Shown here: positions 1 through 6,506 of the stretch, piece after piece
Layout: every line of letters begins with the position of its first letter
Numbering within the stretch: the first letter of the stretch is position 1
Assembly: GCA_965659725.1 (NCBI GenBank)
Contig: CBFHXG010000056.1
Coordinates: 1-10,978, forward strand
Length of the DNA stretch: 10,978 nt
From: Phaeocystidibacter sp965659725
GTDB lineage: Bacteria > Bacteroidota > Bacteroidia > Flavobacteriales > Schleiferiaceae
Direction of reading: 5' to 3'
Program-made: the position numbers and the translations under genes
The notes under the pieces: generated by a model
Seen by the model: the letters and a program-made list of their open reading frames with translations, nothing else
Database searches by the model: none
Told to the model about the DNA's origin: nothing

Positions 1-69
1 GAGAAGTTTCCAAATCGTAACCCTTCTGAGAAGCAAGGCTCTGAAATACTGATTTTCAGGTCGATATAA

Positions 70-91
70 GAGAGGTTCAGTTCCCCCTCTC
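70..91 (+). other. hairpin of repeat copy 1
   Basis: GAGAGG (70-75) pairs with CCTCTC (86-91) over a loop that begins TTCAG. The equivalent hairpin in the second copy (501-525) has a different stem sequence that still pairs, with a similar loop start. Conserved pairing despite changed bases argues that the fold is what matters. The T-arm-like appearance is superficial: the base after the A of TTCA is G, and no canonical 5-bp T-stem forms. Confidence 0.5.
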
Positions 92-120
92 ACCGCTGAA
101 GAGTTTCCCAACTCTGAGCA

Positions 121-161
121 AAGTCCCGAAAATCCTAGAGTTTTCGGGACTTTTTGTTTTT
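121..161 (+). terminator. rho-independent terminator, plus strand
   Basis: A perfect 12-bp stem, 121-132 with 141-152 (AAGTCCCGAAAA / TTTTCGGGACTT), encloses an 8-nt loop. A T-rich run TTTTTGTTTTT follows at 151-161. The T run lies on the plus strand, so the terminated transcript enters from the left, outside or at the edge of the window. The matching place in repeat copy 2 (about 575-600) keeps AACCCGA and AGTTTTCGG but the stem is decayed and the T run is gone. Confidence 0.85.
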
Positions 162-246
162 CAGGACTGAGCAAAAAAAGGCCGTTTTGAGCAAAAAAAC
201 GTAACCTGGAGAGTGAGAGAGTCAAATTATCGAACGGTTACACTTA

Positions 247-380
247 AAGGTACTACTTCAATTCTGAAAACCTTGCATTTATGCCGCTTCGGAATCTCTG
301 TCGATTCCGAAGTCCTGCTTCGCAATATTGCGTAGTAGAAATGCCCCTCTCTTCGGAAAAACAGATCAGAATACTACCTT
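247..380. repeat. nested inverted repeat / multi-stem element
   Basis: Complementary arms are arranged concentrically: AAGGTA (247-252) with TACCTT (375-380), ATTCTGA (261-267) with TCAGAAT (366-372), and GCATTT (275-280) with AAATGC (339-344). Inside lie a perfect 10-bp hairpin, CTTCGGAATC (287-296) with GATTCCGAAG (303-312) over a 6-nt loop, and the palindrome CGCAATATTGCG (321-332). A second CTTCGGAA at 351-358 could compete for 305-312, giving two exclusive folds. The layout fits a structured RNA or a small inverted-repeat (MITE-like) element. No clear target-site duplication was seen next to the outer arms. Confidence 0.5.
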
Positions 381-410
381 AGTCATGCTGTTATGAGTTG
401 AGCAAACTTG

Positions 411-603
411 AGAAGCAAAGTCCTCCGTTTTTCTTGTTGCCAATTCGTAACCCCTTTGAGAAGCGCTTAGTCTTTTCAATTGATTTTCAGAACGATATAA
501 GAGATAGTTCAGGACCGACTATCTCCACCGGGGAAAATGAAGTTTGACCTAGACTACTCAGCACGCTGAGACAGAACCCGATGGAATAAAGTTTTCGGAA
601 TGA
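411..603 (+). repeat. structured direct-repeat element, copy 2 (decayed terminator)
   Basis: This is the second copy of the element at 1-161, offset by about 430 bp. CGTAACCC is at 446-453, TGAGAAGC at 457-464, GATTTTCAG at 482-490 and CGATATAAGAGA at 493-504. Its hairpin GAGATAG (501-507) / CTATCTC (519-525) has 7 bp, against 6 bp in copy 1. One base pair is changed on both sides and one pair is added. A further self-complementary word CTCAGCACGCTGAG lies at 557-570. Identity falls off toward the 3' end, where the terminator stem is no longer complementary. Confidence 0.5.
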
Positions 604-631
604 GATCATAGGATCGAATATACGATGGGAA

Positions 632-679
632 GACCAAATCAGGACCGGACCAAATGACTCATGGATCAAATGACCAACC
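632..679. repeat. 8-bp tandem array A (unit GACCAAAT)
   Basis: Six consecutive 8-bp units: GACCAAAT, CAGGACCG, GACCAAAT, GACTCATG, GATCAAAT, GACCAACC. The reverse complement of the main unit, ATTTGGTC, resembles the ATTCGGTC units at 10485-10516. The array lies about 80 bp beyond the stop codon of acr3. Confidence 0.55.
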
Positions 680-756
680 CATTATTCTTAGGGTTGTCCA
701 ACGATCATTGACCTTGCACCTAGGAACTCTTCACTAGAAACAAACAGAATCAAGAA

Positions 757-1770
757 CTATCGCAACTTTTTCGCCACTCCAACTAACAAGATCAAGGCCG
801 GGACCTCAACCAATGGCCCAATCACACCCGCGAAGGCTTGTCCAGAGTTGAGTCCAAATACTGCTACTGCAACCGCAATGGCCAGCTCGAAGTTGTTGCC
901 TGCTGCGGTGAACGCTACGGCCGCTTTTTGGTCGTAAGGTGCTCCAACCGCCTGAGTGCTGAAGTATCCAATGATAAACATCACGAAGAAGTAGATCAAC
1001 AGAGGAATAGCAATGATCACGACATCCATCGGGAGTTCAACTATATTCTCACCCTTCAACGAAAACATGATCACGATAGTAAAGAGTAAGGCTACTAAGG
1101 TGAGCGGCGAGATCCTAGGTATCACGTTATCGTTGTACCACTGCTCTCCCTTGCTCCTAATTCCTATGGTTCGCACGATCAAACCGATGGCAAATGGAAT
1201 TCCCAAATAAATGGCCACACTTTCGGCTATCGTTGCTATGGAAATATCAATAGCCACACTTTCCATGCCTAACCATTCGGGTATTTGTGTCATGAATAAC
1301 CACGCATAGAATGAATAGGCAAACACCTGGAAGATGCTGTTCAAAGCCACCAAGCCAGCTCCGTATTCTTTACTCCCATCCGCAAGGTCATTCCAGACCA
1401 ATACCATGGCTATACAACGCGCTAGGCCGATCAAGATCACACCTGCCATGTATTCTGGATAATCTCTCAGGAATATCACTGCCAGAACGAACATCAAAAT
1501 AGGTCCTAGTACCCAGTTCAATAATAAGGAAACAGAAAGCACCTTTACATTTTTAAAGACCTTCGGTAGCAATCGATAGTTGACCTTCGCTAGCGGGGGA
1601 AACATCATGATGATGAGTCCGATCGCAATCGGAATATTGGTGGTTCCAACCGACAAGGATTCAACAAATGATGACATCCCAGGAAAAACGTATCCAAGTC
1701 CAACACCAATGGCCATGGCGAGGAATATCCATAAGGTCAGATATCGATCTAAAAAGGATAACTTTTTCAT
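757..1770 (-). CDS. acr3: Acr3-family arsenite efflux permease
   Basis: This is a 337-residue inner-membrane transporter expected to export arsenite, As(III), out of the cytoplasm. The sequence is almost entirely hydrophobic with about ten predicted membrane segments, the usual size for Acr3. Two family hallmarks are visible: the Cys in LIGLARCIAMVLVWN (Cys119), which aligns with the thiol needed for As(III) transport, and AAGNNFELAIAVA with its conserved Glu (Glu295). The start is placed at the ATG at 1770. A TTG two codons upstream (1776) would overlap the arsC stop by 4 nt and is less likely. The gene follows arsC after 2 nt, so the two are surely co-transcribed and probably translationally coupled. 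No ArsR repressor gene lies next to the pair within the window. Assignment to the family is firm; substrate is inferred from the family and from arsC. Confidence 0.95.
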   Translation of the reverse strand: MKKLSFLDRYLTLWIFLAMAIGVGLGYVFPGMSSFVESLSVGTTNIPIAIGLIIMMFPPLAKVNYRLLPKVFKNVKVLSVSLLLNWVLGPILMFVLAVIFLRDYPEYMAGVILIGLARCIAMVLVWNDLADGSKEYGAGLVALNSIFQVFAYSFYAWLFMTQIPEWLGMESVAIDISIATIAESVAIYLGIPFAIGLIVRTIGIRSKGEQWYNDNVIPRISPLTLVALLFTIVIMFSLKGENIVELPMDVVIIAIPLLIYFFVMFIIGYFSTQAVGAPYDQKAAVAFTAAGNNFELAIAVAVAVFGLNSGQAFAGVIGPLVEVPALILLVGVAKKLR

Positions 1771-1772
1771 TA

Positions 1773-2330
1773 TCAATTTTTTACACTTTCAAAAACAGCC
1801 TTTATCACTAATCTTATCTCCTCACACGTTTGGTCATATCGAGAACTCTCATCCTTCGTTCCATCGTACCGTTTTGGATCTTCAAAAGTAAGTGGTACCC
1901 GCTCTAATGTTCCTGGAATGAAAGGACAATTCTCATTGGCATGGTCGCACGTCATGATCGCTACAAAGTCACCTGTGGGATTCACCACATCATCGTAGAC
2001 CTTTGAAAAGAGGACCAGCCGTTCTCCCCCACCTATCTTCACTTCATATTTTGGATTTTCAGCATTCGAACCTCTCTGAATGGCAAATCCAGCCCGCTCT
2101 AAAGCTGCAATGGTATTGGGATGACAAGCAGTAACCTCAACCCCTCCAGAAAAACTTCGAATGGGTAGATCGAACTTGTTTGCGTAATAGTGTGACCACA
2201 CCTGGGCAAACTGACTTCTTCTAGAGTTGTGGGTGCAAATGTAGTTGAGAGATAAGCTGTCATGCCCTTTCAAGTAGTGCTTAATGAACTCAGAAAGTTG
2301 GACGATCGCTGTTCGTTTATCCTTTTCCAT
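1773..2330 (-). CDS. arsC: ArsC-type arsenate reductase, low-molecular-weight phosphatase fold
   Basis: This is a 185-residue cytoplasmic protein of the low-molecular-weight tyrosine phosphatase superfamily. The phosphate/arsenate-binding loop CX5R is seen as CTHNSRR (Cys32 to Arg38). The C-terminal part has the segment ENCPFIPGTLERVPLTFEDPK, with Cys128 and Cys135, and the aspartate of the EDP element, as in the Bacteroidota proteins found beside acr3. It should reduce arsenate to arsenite for the downstream pump. The start is the ATG at 2330, and the stop TGA sits 2 nt before the acr3 ATG. Which cysteines relay electrons, and whether thioredoxin or a small thiol is the donor, cannot be read from the sequence. 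A pure protein-tyrosine phosphatase role is the alternative, but the acr3 context favours arsenate reduction. Confidence 0.9.
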   Translation of the reverse strand: MEKDKRTAIVQLSEFIKHYLKGHDSLSLNYICTHNSRRSQFAQVWSHYYANKFDLPIRSFSGGVEVTACHPNTIAALERAGFAIQRGSNAENPKYEVKIGGGERLVLFSKVYDDVVNPTGDFVAIMTCDHANENCPFIPGTLERVPLTFEDPKRYDGTKDESSRYDQTCEEIRLVIKAVFESVKN

Positions 2331-2418
2331 CGGATGGTAAATTGATGATGTTTTGGACGATGAATTTAAGGAAGAATGATGGTATGGATTCTGGAATGAA
2401 TATTAAGTTATCGTATAC

Positions 2419-2449
2419 CAAATCCACTATTACTTCGTTAGCCCATCAA
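2419..2449 (-). promoter_or_regulatory. candidate ars operon promoter
   Basis: Read on the minus strand, 2426-2419 is TGGATTTG, one mismatch from the Bacteroidota -7 box TANNTTTG. A TTG (2449-2447) stands 20 nt upstream at the -33 place. A start of transcription near 2412 would give arsC a leader of about 80 nt. The short palindrome GTATAC (2413-2418) overlaps the expected start site. No ArsR-type operator was recognised. Confidence 0.25.
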
Positions 2450-2461
2450 CCCAACCACAGT

Positions 2462-3634
2462 ATGCTCAAAAACCTCTTCCTTTCTATTACTATTACCCTT
2501 TCAACCGCTGCGTGCCTTGGTCAGAGATCGATGATCAAGTACAACTATTTGCAGGGTACCTAAGACACGATCGTGGGAACGACACCGTCATCCTTTGATT
2601 CCTTGTTCTATTCACATCATTTGGGATCGCTAACAACGGGGTTGGCCAATCTTCCTTCCTCGGCACCGGCAGACTCCATGAATGGCTCGGGATTTAGTCC
2701 CAAGTATAGGGCTGTAGAGCTTTTCGATATTGAAGCTTTTCCTATCAGCACCTCCATACGCATGTTCTTCATTACCGATGGGGACACGGTAGGAAGTTGT
2801 TCTGGAAGCTTGATCAGCAATCGTCATGTGATTACCGCCTATCATTGTTTGGTTGATTGGCGATCTGATTCCATAGCTAACGATTCCATCCTTGTATCGC
2901 CTGCCTTTGATGATGGTCAGTTCAATTCAACGTTCGGGACATCACTCGCCACCAGTGTATTATACCCCAAAGAGGGGTTTAGTAGACGATCTGATTTCGC
3001 CATTCTAGAGTTGGCAGATCCGTTGGGAACGTATTGTGGCTATCTAGGTCTCAATGCCGACACGGTTCGATCTGAAGTAATTCAAAAGCTCTACTACAAA
3101 TTTTCTTATCCGGGAATACACTTCCCAATTATCGATTCGACCGTATACAATGGAGATACGTTGTACTTCTCTTATGGCACAGTAGATAGGGTAGATAACG
3201 CATCGTTGGGTGTGTTTCGAGGGGGCGGGATACCTGGAGAAAGCGGCAGCACTCTATTCCGAGAGCGCTCGGGATCGTGGCAAGCGTATGGCGTGTTCTC
3301 CAGCGCCAACAACATGCAACATGCGAGAGTTCTACCTTGGCAATTTGAGATCATTTACAGTGAGTTGAGTAGCTCATTGGGAGAAACAGAAGAGCGCCTT
3401 TCACCTGTCTTCGTGTATCCTAACCCATCAACAGGGCTACTTCAGGTAAGAAGCTCAGGTAATCAAGATATAGGCTTCATCCAACTTATCAGTCTAGAAG
3501 GGCAAATGCTTGAAGAATGGAGCATCGATTCAACGCATTTCGACGCCAATCTCAACTCACTTCCTAGCGGGATCTATCTTGTGCGGATCCAGACAGGAAA
3601 TGAGGTGGTGGTGAAAAGATGGGTTAAGGGATGA
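2462..3634 (+). pseudogene. secreted trypsin-like serine protease with T9SS sorting domain, interrupted by in-frame TAA
   Basis: Reading from the ATG at 2462, the frame encodes a signal peptide (MLKNLFLSITITLSTAACLG, cleavage before Gln21), meets TAA at codon 34 (2561-2563), and then continues open for about 355 codons. The continuation is a chymotrypsin-fold protease with His128 in TAYHC, Asp178 in SDFAILEL and Ser261 in GESGS (numbered across the stop). It ends in a type A T9SS C-terminal sorting domain (VYPNPSTGLLQV ... LPSGIYLVRI ... VVVKRW). Only one base separates the TAA from a sense codon. Restart at the GTG at 2573 or an inner ATG would give a protease without a signal peptide, which could not reach the type IX translocon. 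It may be a recent pseudogene, a base-calling error or a readthrough case. The active site and sorting domain look intact, so loss is recent if real. Confidence 0.75.
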
Positions 3635-3661
3635 TCAGATTGTCGGATAATCGGATTGTTG
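3630..3661. repeat. 8-bp tandem array B (unit GATTGTCG)
   Basis: Units GATGATCA, GATTGTCG, GATAATCG and GATTGTTG follow each other with an exact 8-bp step. The array begins inside the last codons of the protease gene and overlaps its TGA stop (3632-3634). Only the last three units are closely alike. Confidence 0.45.
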
Positions 3662-3716
3662 GGCTCCTTGACAATAGGACTGAGTGATGAGGGACCGTTT
3701 GGGGTCTCAACCCACG

Positions 3717-3756
3717 TTAACACCCCATCGCATTATCACTCTAGCACCTTAACACC
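3717..3756. repeat. 8-bp tandem array C (unit TTAACACC)
   Basis: Five 8-bp steps: TTAACACC, CCATCGCA, TTATCACT, CTAGCACC, TTAACACC. The outer units are identical and the second is strongly diverged. The reverse complement GGTGTTAA is the unit of the array at 10343-10390, more than 6 kb away. It lies 11 bp past the icd stop in the convergent gap between icd and the protease gene. Confidence 0.5.
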
Positions 3757-3767
3757 CGCGACGCGCA

Positions 3768-5984
3768 TCAACCGATGATACCGTTCAAGGTCTCGCTTGG
3801 GCGCATCGCCGCGCTAACCTTTGCTTCATTTGGATGATAGTAACCACCGATATCCATGCTCTGACCTTGCGCACTATTGAGCTCATTAACGATCTTCTCT
3901 TCGTTGGATGCCAAGGCATCGGCAAGTGGAGAGAATTCGCTCTTCAACTCGGCATCCTTGTCTTGAGCGACCAATTCTTGAGCCCAGTACATGGCTAGAT
4001 AGAAGTGGCTCCCGCGGTTATCGAGTTCGTTGACCTTACGGCTTGGGGACTTCCCGCTAAGCAGTACCTTACTTGTCGCATCACTCAATGTATCCGCTAG
4101 GATCTGTGCCTTAGGTTGATCGTAGTTCTCAGCGGTATGTTCGAGAGAAACAGCGATTGCCAAGAACTCACCGAGGGAATCCCAGCGAAGGTGGTTCTCT
4201 TTTGTAAACTGTTGCACGTGTTTAGGAGCTGATCCACCGGCACCCGTTTCGAACAATCCTCCACCATTCATCAAAGGCACGATACTGAGCATCTTAGCAC
4301 TTGTACCTACTTCGAGAATTGGGAATAGGTCGGTTAAGTAATCACGTAACACGTTACCGGTCACAGAGATAGTGTTCTGACCCTTGCGAATGCGATCGAC
4401 AGAGAATTGAGTAGCATCAACAGGCTTCATGATCCGAATATCGAGGCCATTCGTATCGTGGTCCTTCAAATAGGTATTTACCTTCAATATGAGTTGTGCA
4501 TCATGAGCGCGATCTTCATCCAACCAGAAAATGGCAGGATCTCCTGTAGCACGAGCACGTGAAACGGCGAGCCTCACCCAATCGCGGATCGGATCATCTT
4601 TGGTTTGGCAAGCACGGAAGATATCTCCTGCTTCAACCTCATGCTCCATCATAACGTTTCCGGCATCGTCTAAGACCTTCACAGTGCCGGCCTTAGGCAA
4701 TTCAAACGTCTTATCGTGTGAGCCATATTCCTCTGCTTTTTGAGCCATCAAACCAACATTGCTCACACTACCCATGGTCACAGGATCGTAAGCACCGTTC
4801 TTCTTACAATCTTCAATTACTGTTTGATAGACGCCTGCATAGCATCGATCGGGGATGATAGCCAAAGCGTCTTGAGGGTCACCTTTAGCATTCCACATTT
4901 GTCCACTTGTACGGATCATGGCTGGCATACTTGCATCGATGATCACATCACTTGGAACGTGAAGGTTGGTGATACCTTTATCGGAATCTACCATAGCCAT
5001 ATCAGGACCATTCTCGAGGGCTGTTTTGAAAGCTGCTTCGATCTCTGAAGCCTTCTCTTTTGGAAGATTCTTGATTGCCGCGAGCATATTCCCTAAACCG
5101 TCATTCGGGTTGGCACCGGCCTCTTCTAGATCGGCTTCATACTTCGCGAAGATATCGGCGAAATAGGTGCGAACGGCGTGACCAAAGAGGATAGGGTCAC
5201 TCACCTTCATCATCGTTGCCTTGAGGTGAATGGAGAAGAGTACGCCTTCTTTCTTTGCCGCCTCCACTTGTTCTGCCAAGAACTCTTTCAATGCAGAAAC
5301 GCTCATGACAGAAGAATCCAGAACCTCACCCGGCTGAAGGGCTATCTTTTCTTTCAATGTGGAAGTCGACCCATCTTTTCCTACAAAAACGATGGAAGCA
5401 TAAGAACTACTTGTATTGGTAACCGACTTCTCACTTCCATAGAAATCTCCTTCTGTCATGCTCGCCACGCGGCTCTTTGAATCGGCTGACCACTTACCCA
5501 TGCGGTGTGGGTTCTTACGGGCAAACTCCTTAACTGCCTTGGGTGCGCGACGATCGCTATTTCCTTCACGAAGTACCGGGTTCACGGCACTCCCTTTCAC
5601 TCTATCATAGCGCGACTTGATGTCGGCTTCCTTATCGTTGGTAGGCTCAGTCACATAATCTGGAATGGCAAAACCATGATGTTGCAATTCGAGAATGGCG
5701 GCCTTCAACTGCGGAATGGAAGCGCTGATGTTGGGTAGTTTGATGATATTAGCTTCTGGTGTTTTAGCCATCTCTCCTAATTCGGCAAGGTGGTCACCTA
5801 TCCTTTGATCATCCTTTAAATATTCCGGGAATTGGCATAGGATACGACCAGCCAACGAAATATCACGCGTCTCAACATCAATACCTGCCTTTGCCAGGAA
5901 CGTTCTCACGATCGGCAATAGAGAATAGGTCGCTAATGCAGGAGCTTCGTCGGTTTTGGTGTAGATGATCTTAGGAGTAGACAT
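3768..5984 (-). CDS. icd: NADP-dependent isocitrate dehydrogenase, monomeric type
   Basis: This enzyme catalyses oxidative decarboxylation of isocitrate to 2-oxoglutarate with NADP in the TCA cycle, in the cytoplasm. The 738-residue length is that of the monomeric (about 80 kDa) class, not the homodimeric class of ~420 residues. With the start at the ATG at 5984 (MSTPKIIYTK), the residues known from the Azotobacter vinelandii enzyme fall at the same numbers: Ser132, Asn135, Arg139 and Arg145, Lys255, Asp350, Tyr420, Arg547, Asp548 and Asp552 for isocitrate and metal, and His589, Arg600 and Arg649 for NADP. That agreement also rejects a 15-codon longer start at 6029. A -7 box lies about 83 nt upstream (6067-6074). 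The gene is alone in its transcription unit, divergent from a thiolase and convergent with the protease pseudogene. Confidence 0.98.
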   Translation of the reverse strand: MSTPKIIYTKTDEAPALATYSLLPIVRTFLAKAGIDVETRDISLAGRILCQFPEYLKDDQRIGDHLAELGEMAKTPEANIIKLPNISASIPQLKAAILELQHHGFAIPDYVTEPTNDKEADIKSRYDRVKGSAVNPVLREGNSDRRAPKAVKEFARKNPHRMGKWSADSKSRVASMTEGDFYGSEKSVTNTSSSYASIVFVGKDGSTSTLKEKIALQPGEVLDSSVMSVSALKEFLAEQVEAAKKEGVLFSIHLKATMMKVSDPILFGHAVRTYFADIFAKYEADLEEAGANPNDGLGNMLAAIKNLPKEKASEIEAAFKTALENGPDMAMVDSDKGITNLHVPSDVIIDASMPAMIRTSGQMWNAKGDPQDALAIIPDRCYAGVYQTVIEDCKKNGAYDPVTMGSVSNVGLMAQKAEEYGSHDKTFELPKAGTVKVLDDAGNVMMEHEVEAGDIFRACQTKDDPIRDWVRLAVSRARATGDPAIFWLDEDRAHDAQLILKVNTYLKDHDTNGLDIRIMKPVDATQFSVDRIRKGQNTISVTGNVLRDYLTDLFPILEVGTSAKMLSIVPLMNGGGLFETGAGGSAPKHVQQFTKENHLRWDSLGEFLAIAVSLEHTAENYDQPKAQILADTLSDATSKVLLSGKSPSRKVNELDNRGSHFYLAMYWAQELVAQDKDAELKSEFSPLADALASNEEKIVNELNSAQGQSMDIGGYYHPNEAKVSAAMRPSETLNGIIG

Positions 5985-6066
5985 GAAACTATTTCTTTTC
6001 TGAAGTGAGGAAATTACCAATGCCTGCATAACTCTTTCGAGACAAGGAAGGCATTTTTAAGGAGCA

Positions 6067-6074
6067 CAAAAATA
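6067..6074 (-). promoter_or_regulatory. icd promoter, -7 box
   Basis: The minus strand reads TATTTTTG here, a perfect match to the Bacteroidota -7 consensus TANNTTTG. Transcription would start near 6060, giving icd a leader of about 75 nt. No TTG is found at the -33 distance; that position falls inside the 8-bp array starting at 6079. Confidence 0.45.
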
Positions 6075-6078
6075 GGGA

Positions 6079-6134
6079 TTATCCGTCGATATGTTTATCC
6101 GTTTCTGGGTTTATCCTTTGTCTGTTTGATACCT
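6079..6134. repeat. 8-bp tandem array D (unit TTATCCGT, alternating)
   Basis: TTATCCGT, CGATATGT, TTATCCGT, TTCTGGGT, TTATCCTT, TGTCTGTT, TGATACCT: seven 8-bp steps. Every other unit begins TTATCC, so the clearest period is 16 bp, twice 8. The array begins 4 bp beyond the icd -7 box and covers the -33 region of that promoter. Confidence 0.45.
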
Positions 6135-6330
6135 ATCCCTAGCATTGATACATCATGGCTGGAAACCTGAAATTATTCTAGAGGTGAAGTATGATGATCT
6201 CGGCAGGAGAAGCGAGGAGATGGAAGCGAGCAGCGACCAGGTTATCTCTTATTTATACTTGCAACAATCCAAGGGTGTTCGTGTGTGATGCAAGTTGCAC
6301 GCTCATCCTTTTGTCGTTGGACCATCAGCT

Positions 6331-6426
6331 AATCGTCCATTTGCCCATTTGCCCATTTGCCTATTTGCCCTTTAGCCTATTTGCCCTTTGGCCCTTTGGC
6401 CCTTTAGCCCATTTGCCTTTTCGCCC
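6331..6426. repeat. 8-bp tandem array E (unit ATTTGCCC)
   Basis: Eleven clear 8-bp units run from 6339 to 6426, each of the form (A/T)TTNGCC(C/T): mainly ATTTGCCC, ATTTGCCT, TTTGGCCC and TTTAGCCC, and one TTTCGCCC. A twelfth, weaker unit (AATCGTCC) precedes them. The 3' half GCC is constant while bases 1, 4 and 8 vary. The array ends 31 bp before the thiolase -7 box. Confidence 0.8.
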
Positions 6427-6457
6427 ATCCTCATTACTCGACTCCATAAGTATTCCC

Positions 6458-6465
6458 TACCTTTG
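6458..6465 (+). promoter_or_regulatory. thiolase promoter, -7 box
   Basis: TACCTTTG is a perfect TANNTTTG match. With a start about 7 nt downstream, the leader before the ATG at 6507 would be about 35 nt. A good -33 TTG is not visible at the usual spacing. Confidence 0.5.
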
Positions 6466-6506
6466 TGTCTGTCTAATTATTAGATCAAAAAACACACAAA
6501 TACCCC

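Larger units (their letters stand above)
1..161 (+). repeat. structured direct-repeat element, copy 1
   Basis: This stretch aligns with 411-603. Shared words in order are CGTAACCC (16-23), TGAGAAGC (27-34), GATTTTCAG (51-59), CGATATAAGAGA (62-73), TTCAG, CACCG, CTGAG and AGTTTTCGG. Position 70-75 (GAGAGG) pairs with 86-91 (CCTCTC) around a 10-nt loop, and 41-46 (CTGAAA) can pair with 54-59 (TTTCAG). The copy ends in an intact terminator. The order of stem-loops followed by a terminator looks like the 3' end of a small structured RNA, but no known RNA family was recognised. The left border lies at or outside the window edge. Confidence 0.55.
1..756. other. long gene-free region with duplicated structured element
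   Basis: No convincing coding sequence is seen on either strand. The stretch holds a diverged direct repeat (about 1-161 and 411-603), a rho-independent terminator (121-161), a nested inverted repeat (247-380), several TGAGCAAA words (115, 168, 188, 399), TGAGAAGC words (27, 409, 457), and an 8-bp tandem array (632-679). A 6-bp stem GTAACC (201-206) / GGTTAC (236-241) is also present, and GTAACC recurs inside both repeat copies. The terminator reads on the plus strand, so something upstream of the window on that strand, possibly the first repeat copy itself, is transcribed. The region also forms the 3' flank of the acr3 gene. No good minus-strand terminator was found for that operon: only a 6-bp stem CAACCC/GGGTTG at 675-696 without a T run. 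Confidence 0.6.
5985..6506. other. divergent icd/thiolase intergenic region
   Basis: This 522-bp gap holds a -7 box for icd (6067-6074, minus) and one for the thiolase gene (6458-6465, plus), and two 8-bp tandem arrays (6079-6134 and 6331-6426). A 7-bp inverted pair ACTTGCA (6257-6263) / TGCAAGT (6289-6295) encloses 25 nt. An open frame from 6191 crossing into the thiolase gene has repeat-derived composition and is not credited as a gene. Confidence 0.6.

Noticed and set aside
62..104. Possible tRNA 3' half (GGTTCAG... CCTCTCACCGCT looks like a T-arm plus acceptor end)
   Set aside because: No D-arm or anticodon arm can be built upstream, the T-loop has G where A58 is needed, and a canonical 5-bp T-stem does not form. 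The equivalent in copy 2 is no better.
675..696. Terminator for acr3 on the minus strand
   Set aside because: The 6-bp stem CAACCC/GGGTTG has a 10-nt loop and no T run on the minus strand.
2342..2461. N-terminal extension of the protease from an ATG at 2342
   Set aside because: It would put about 40 polar residues before the signal peptide. The ATG at 2462 gives a proper signal peptide with Gln after the cut site.
3693..3709. Hairpin between the protease and icd as a bidirectional terminator
   Set aside because: Only four contiguous pairs (GACC/GGTC) form, flanked by mismatches, with no T run on either side.
5985..6029. Longer isocitrate dehydrogenase start at 6029
   Set aside because: The start at 5984 makes the active-site numbering equal to that of the Azotobacter enzyme, and the extra 15 residues look unlike the family.
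6339..6426. CRISPR array
   Set aside because: Units are 8 bp and directly adjacent, with no spacers and no cas genes; the same holds for the other arrays.
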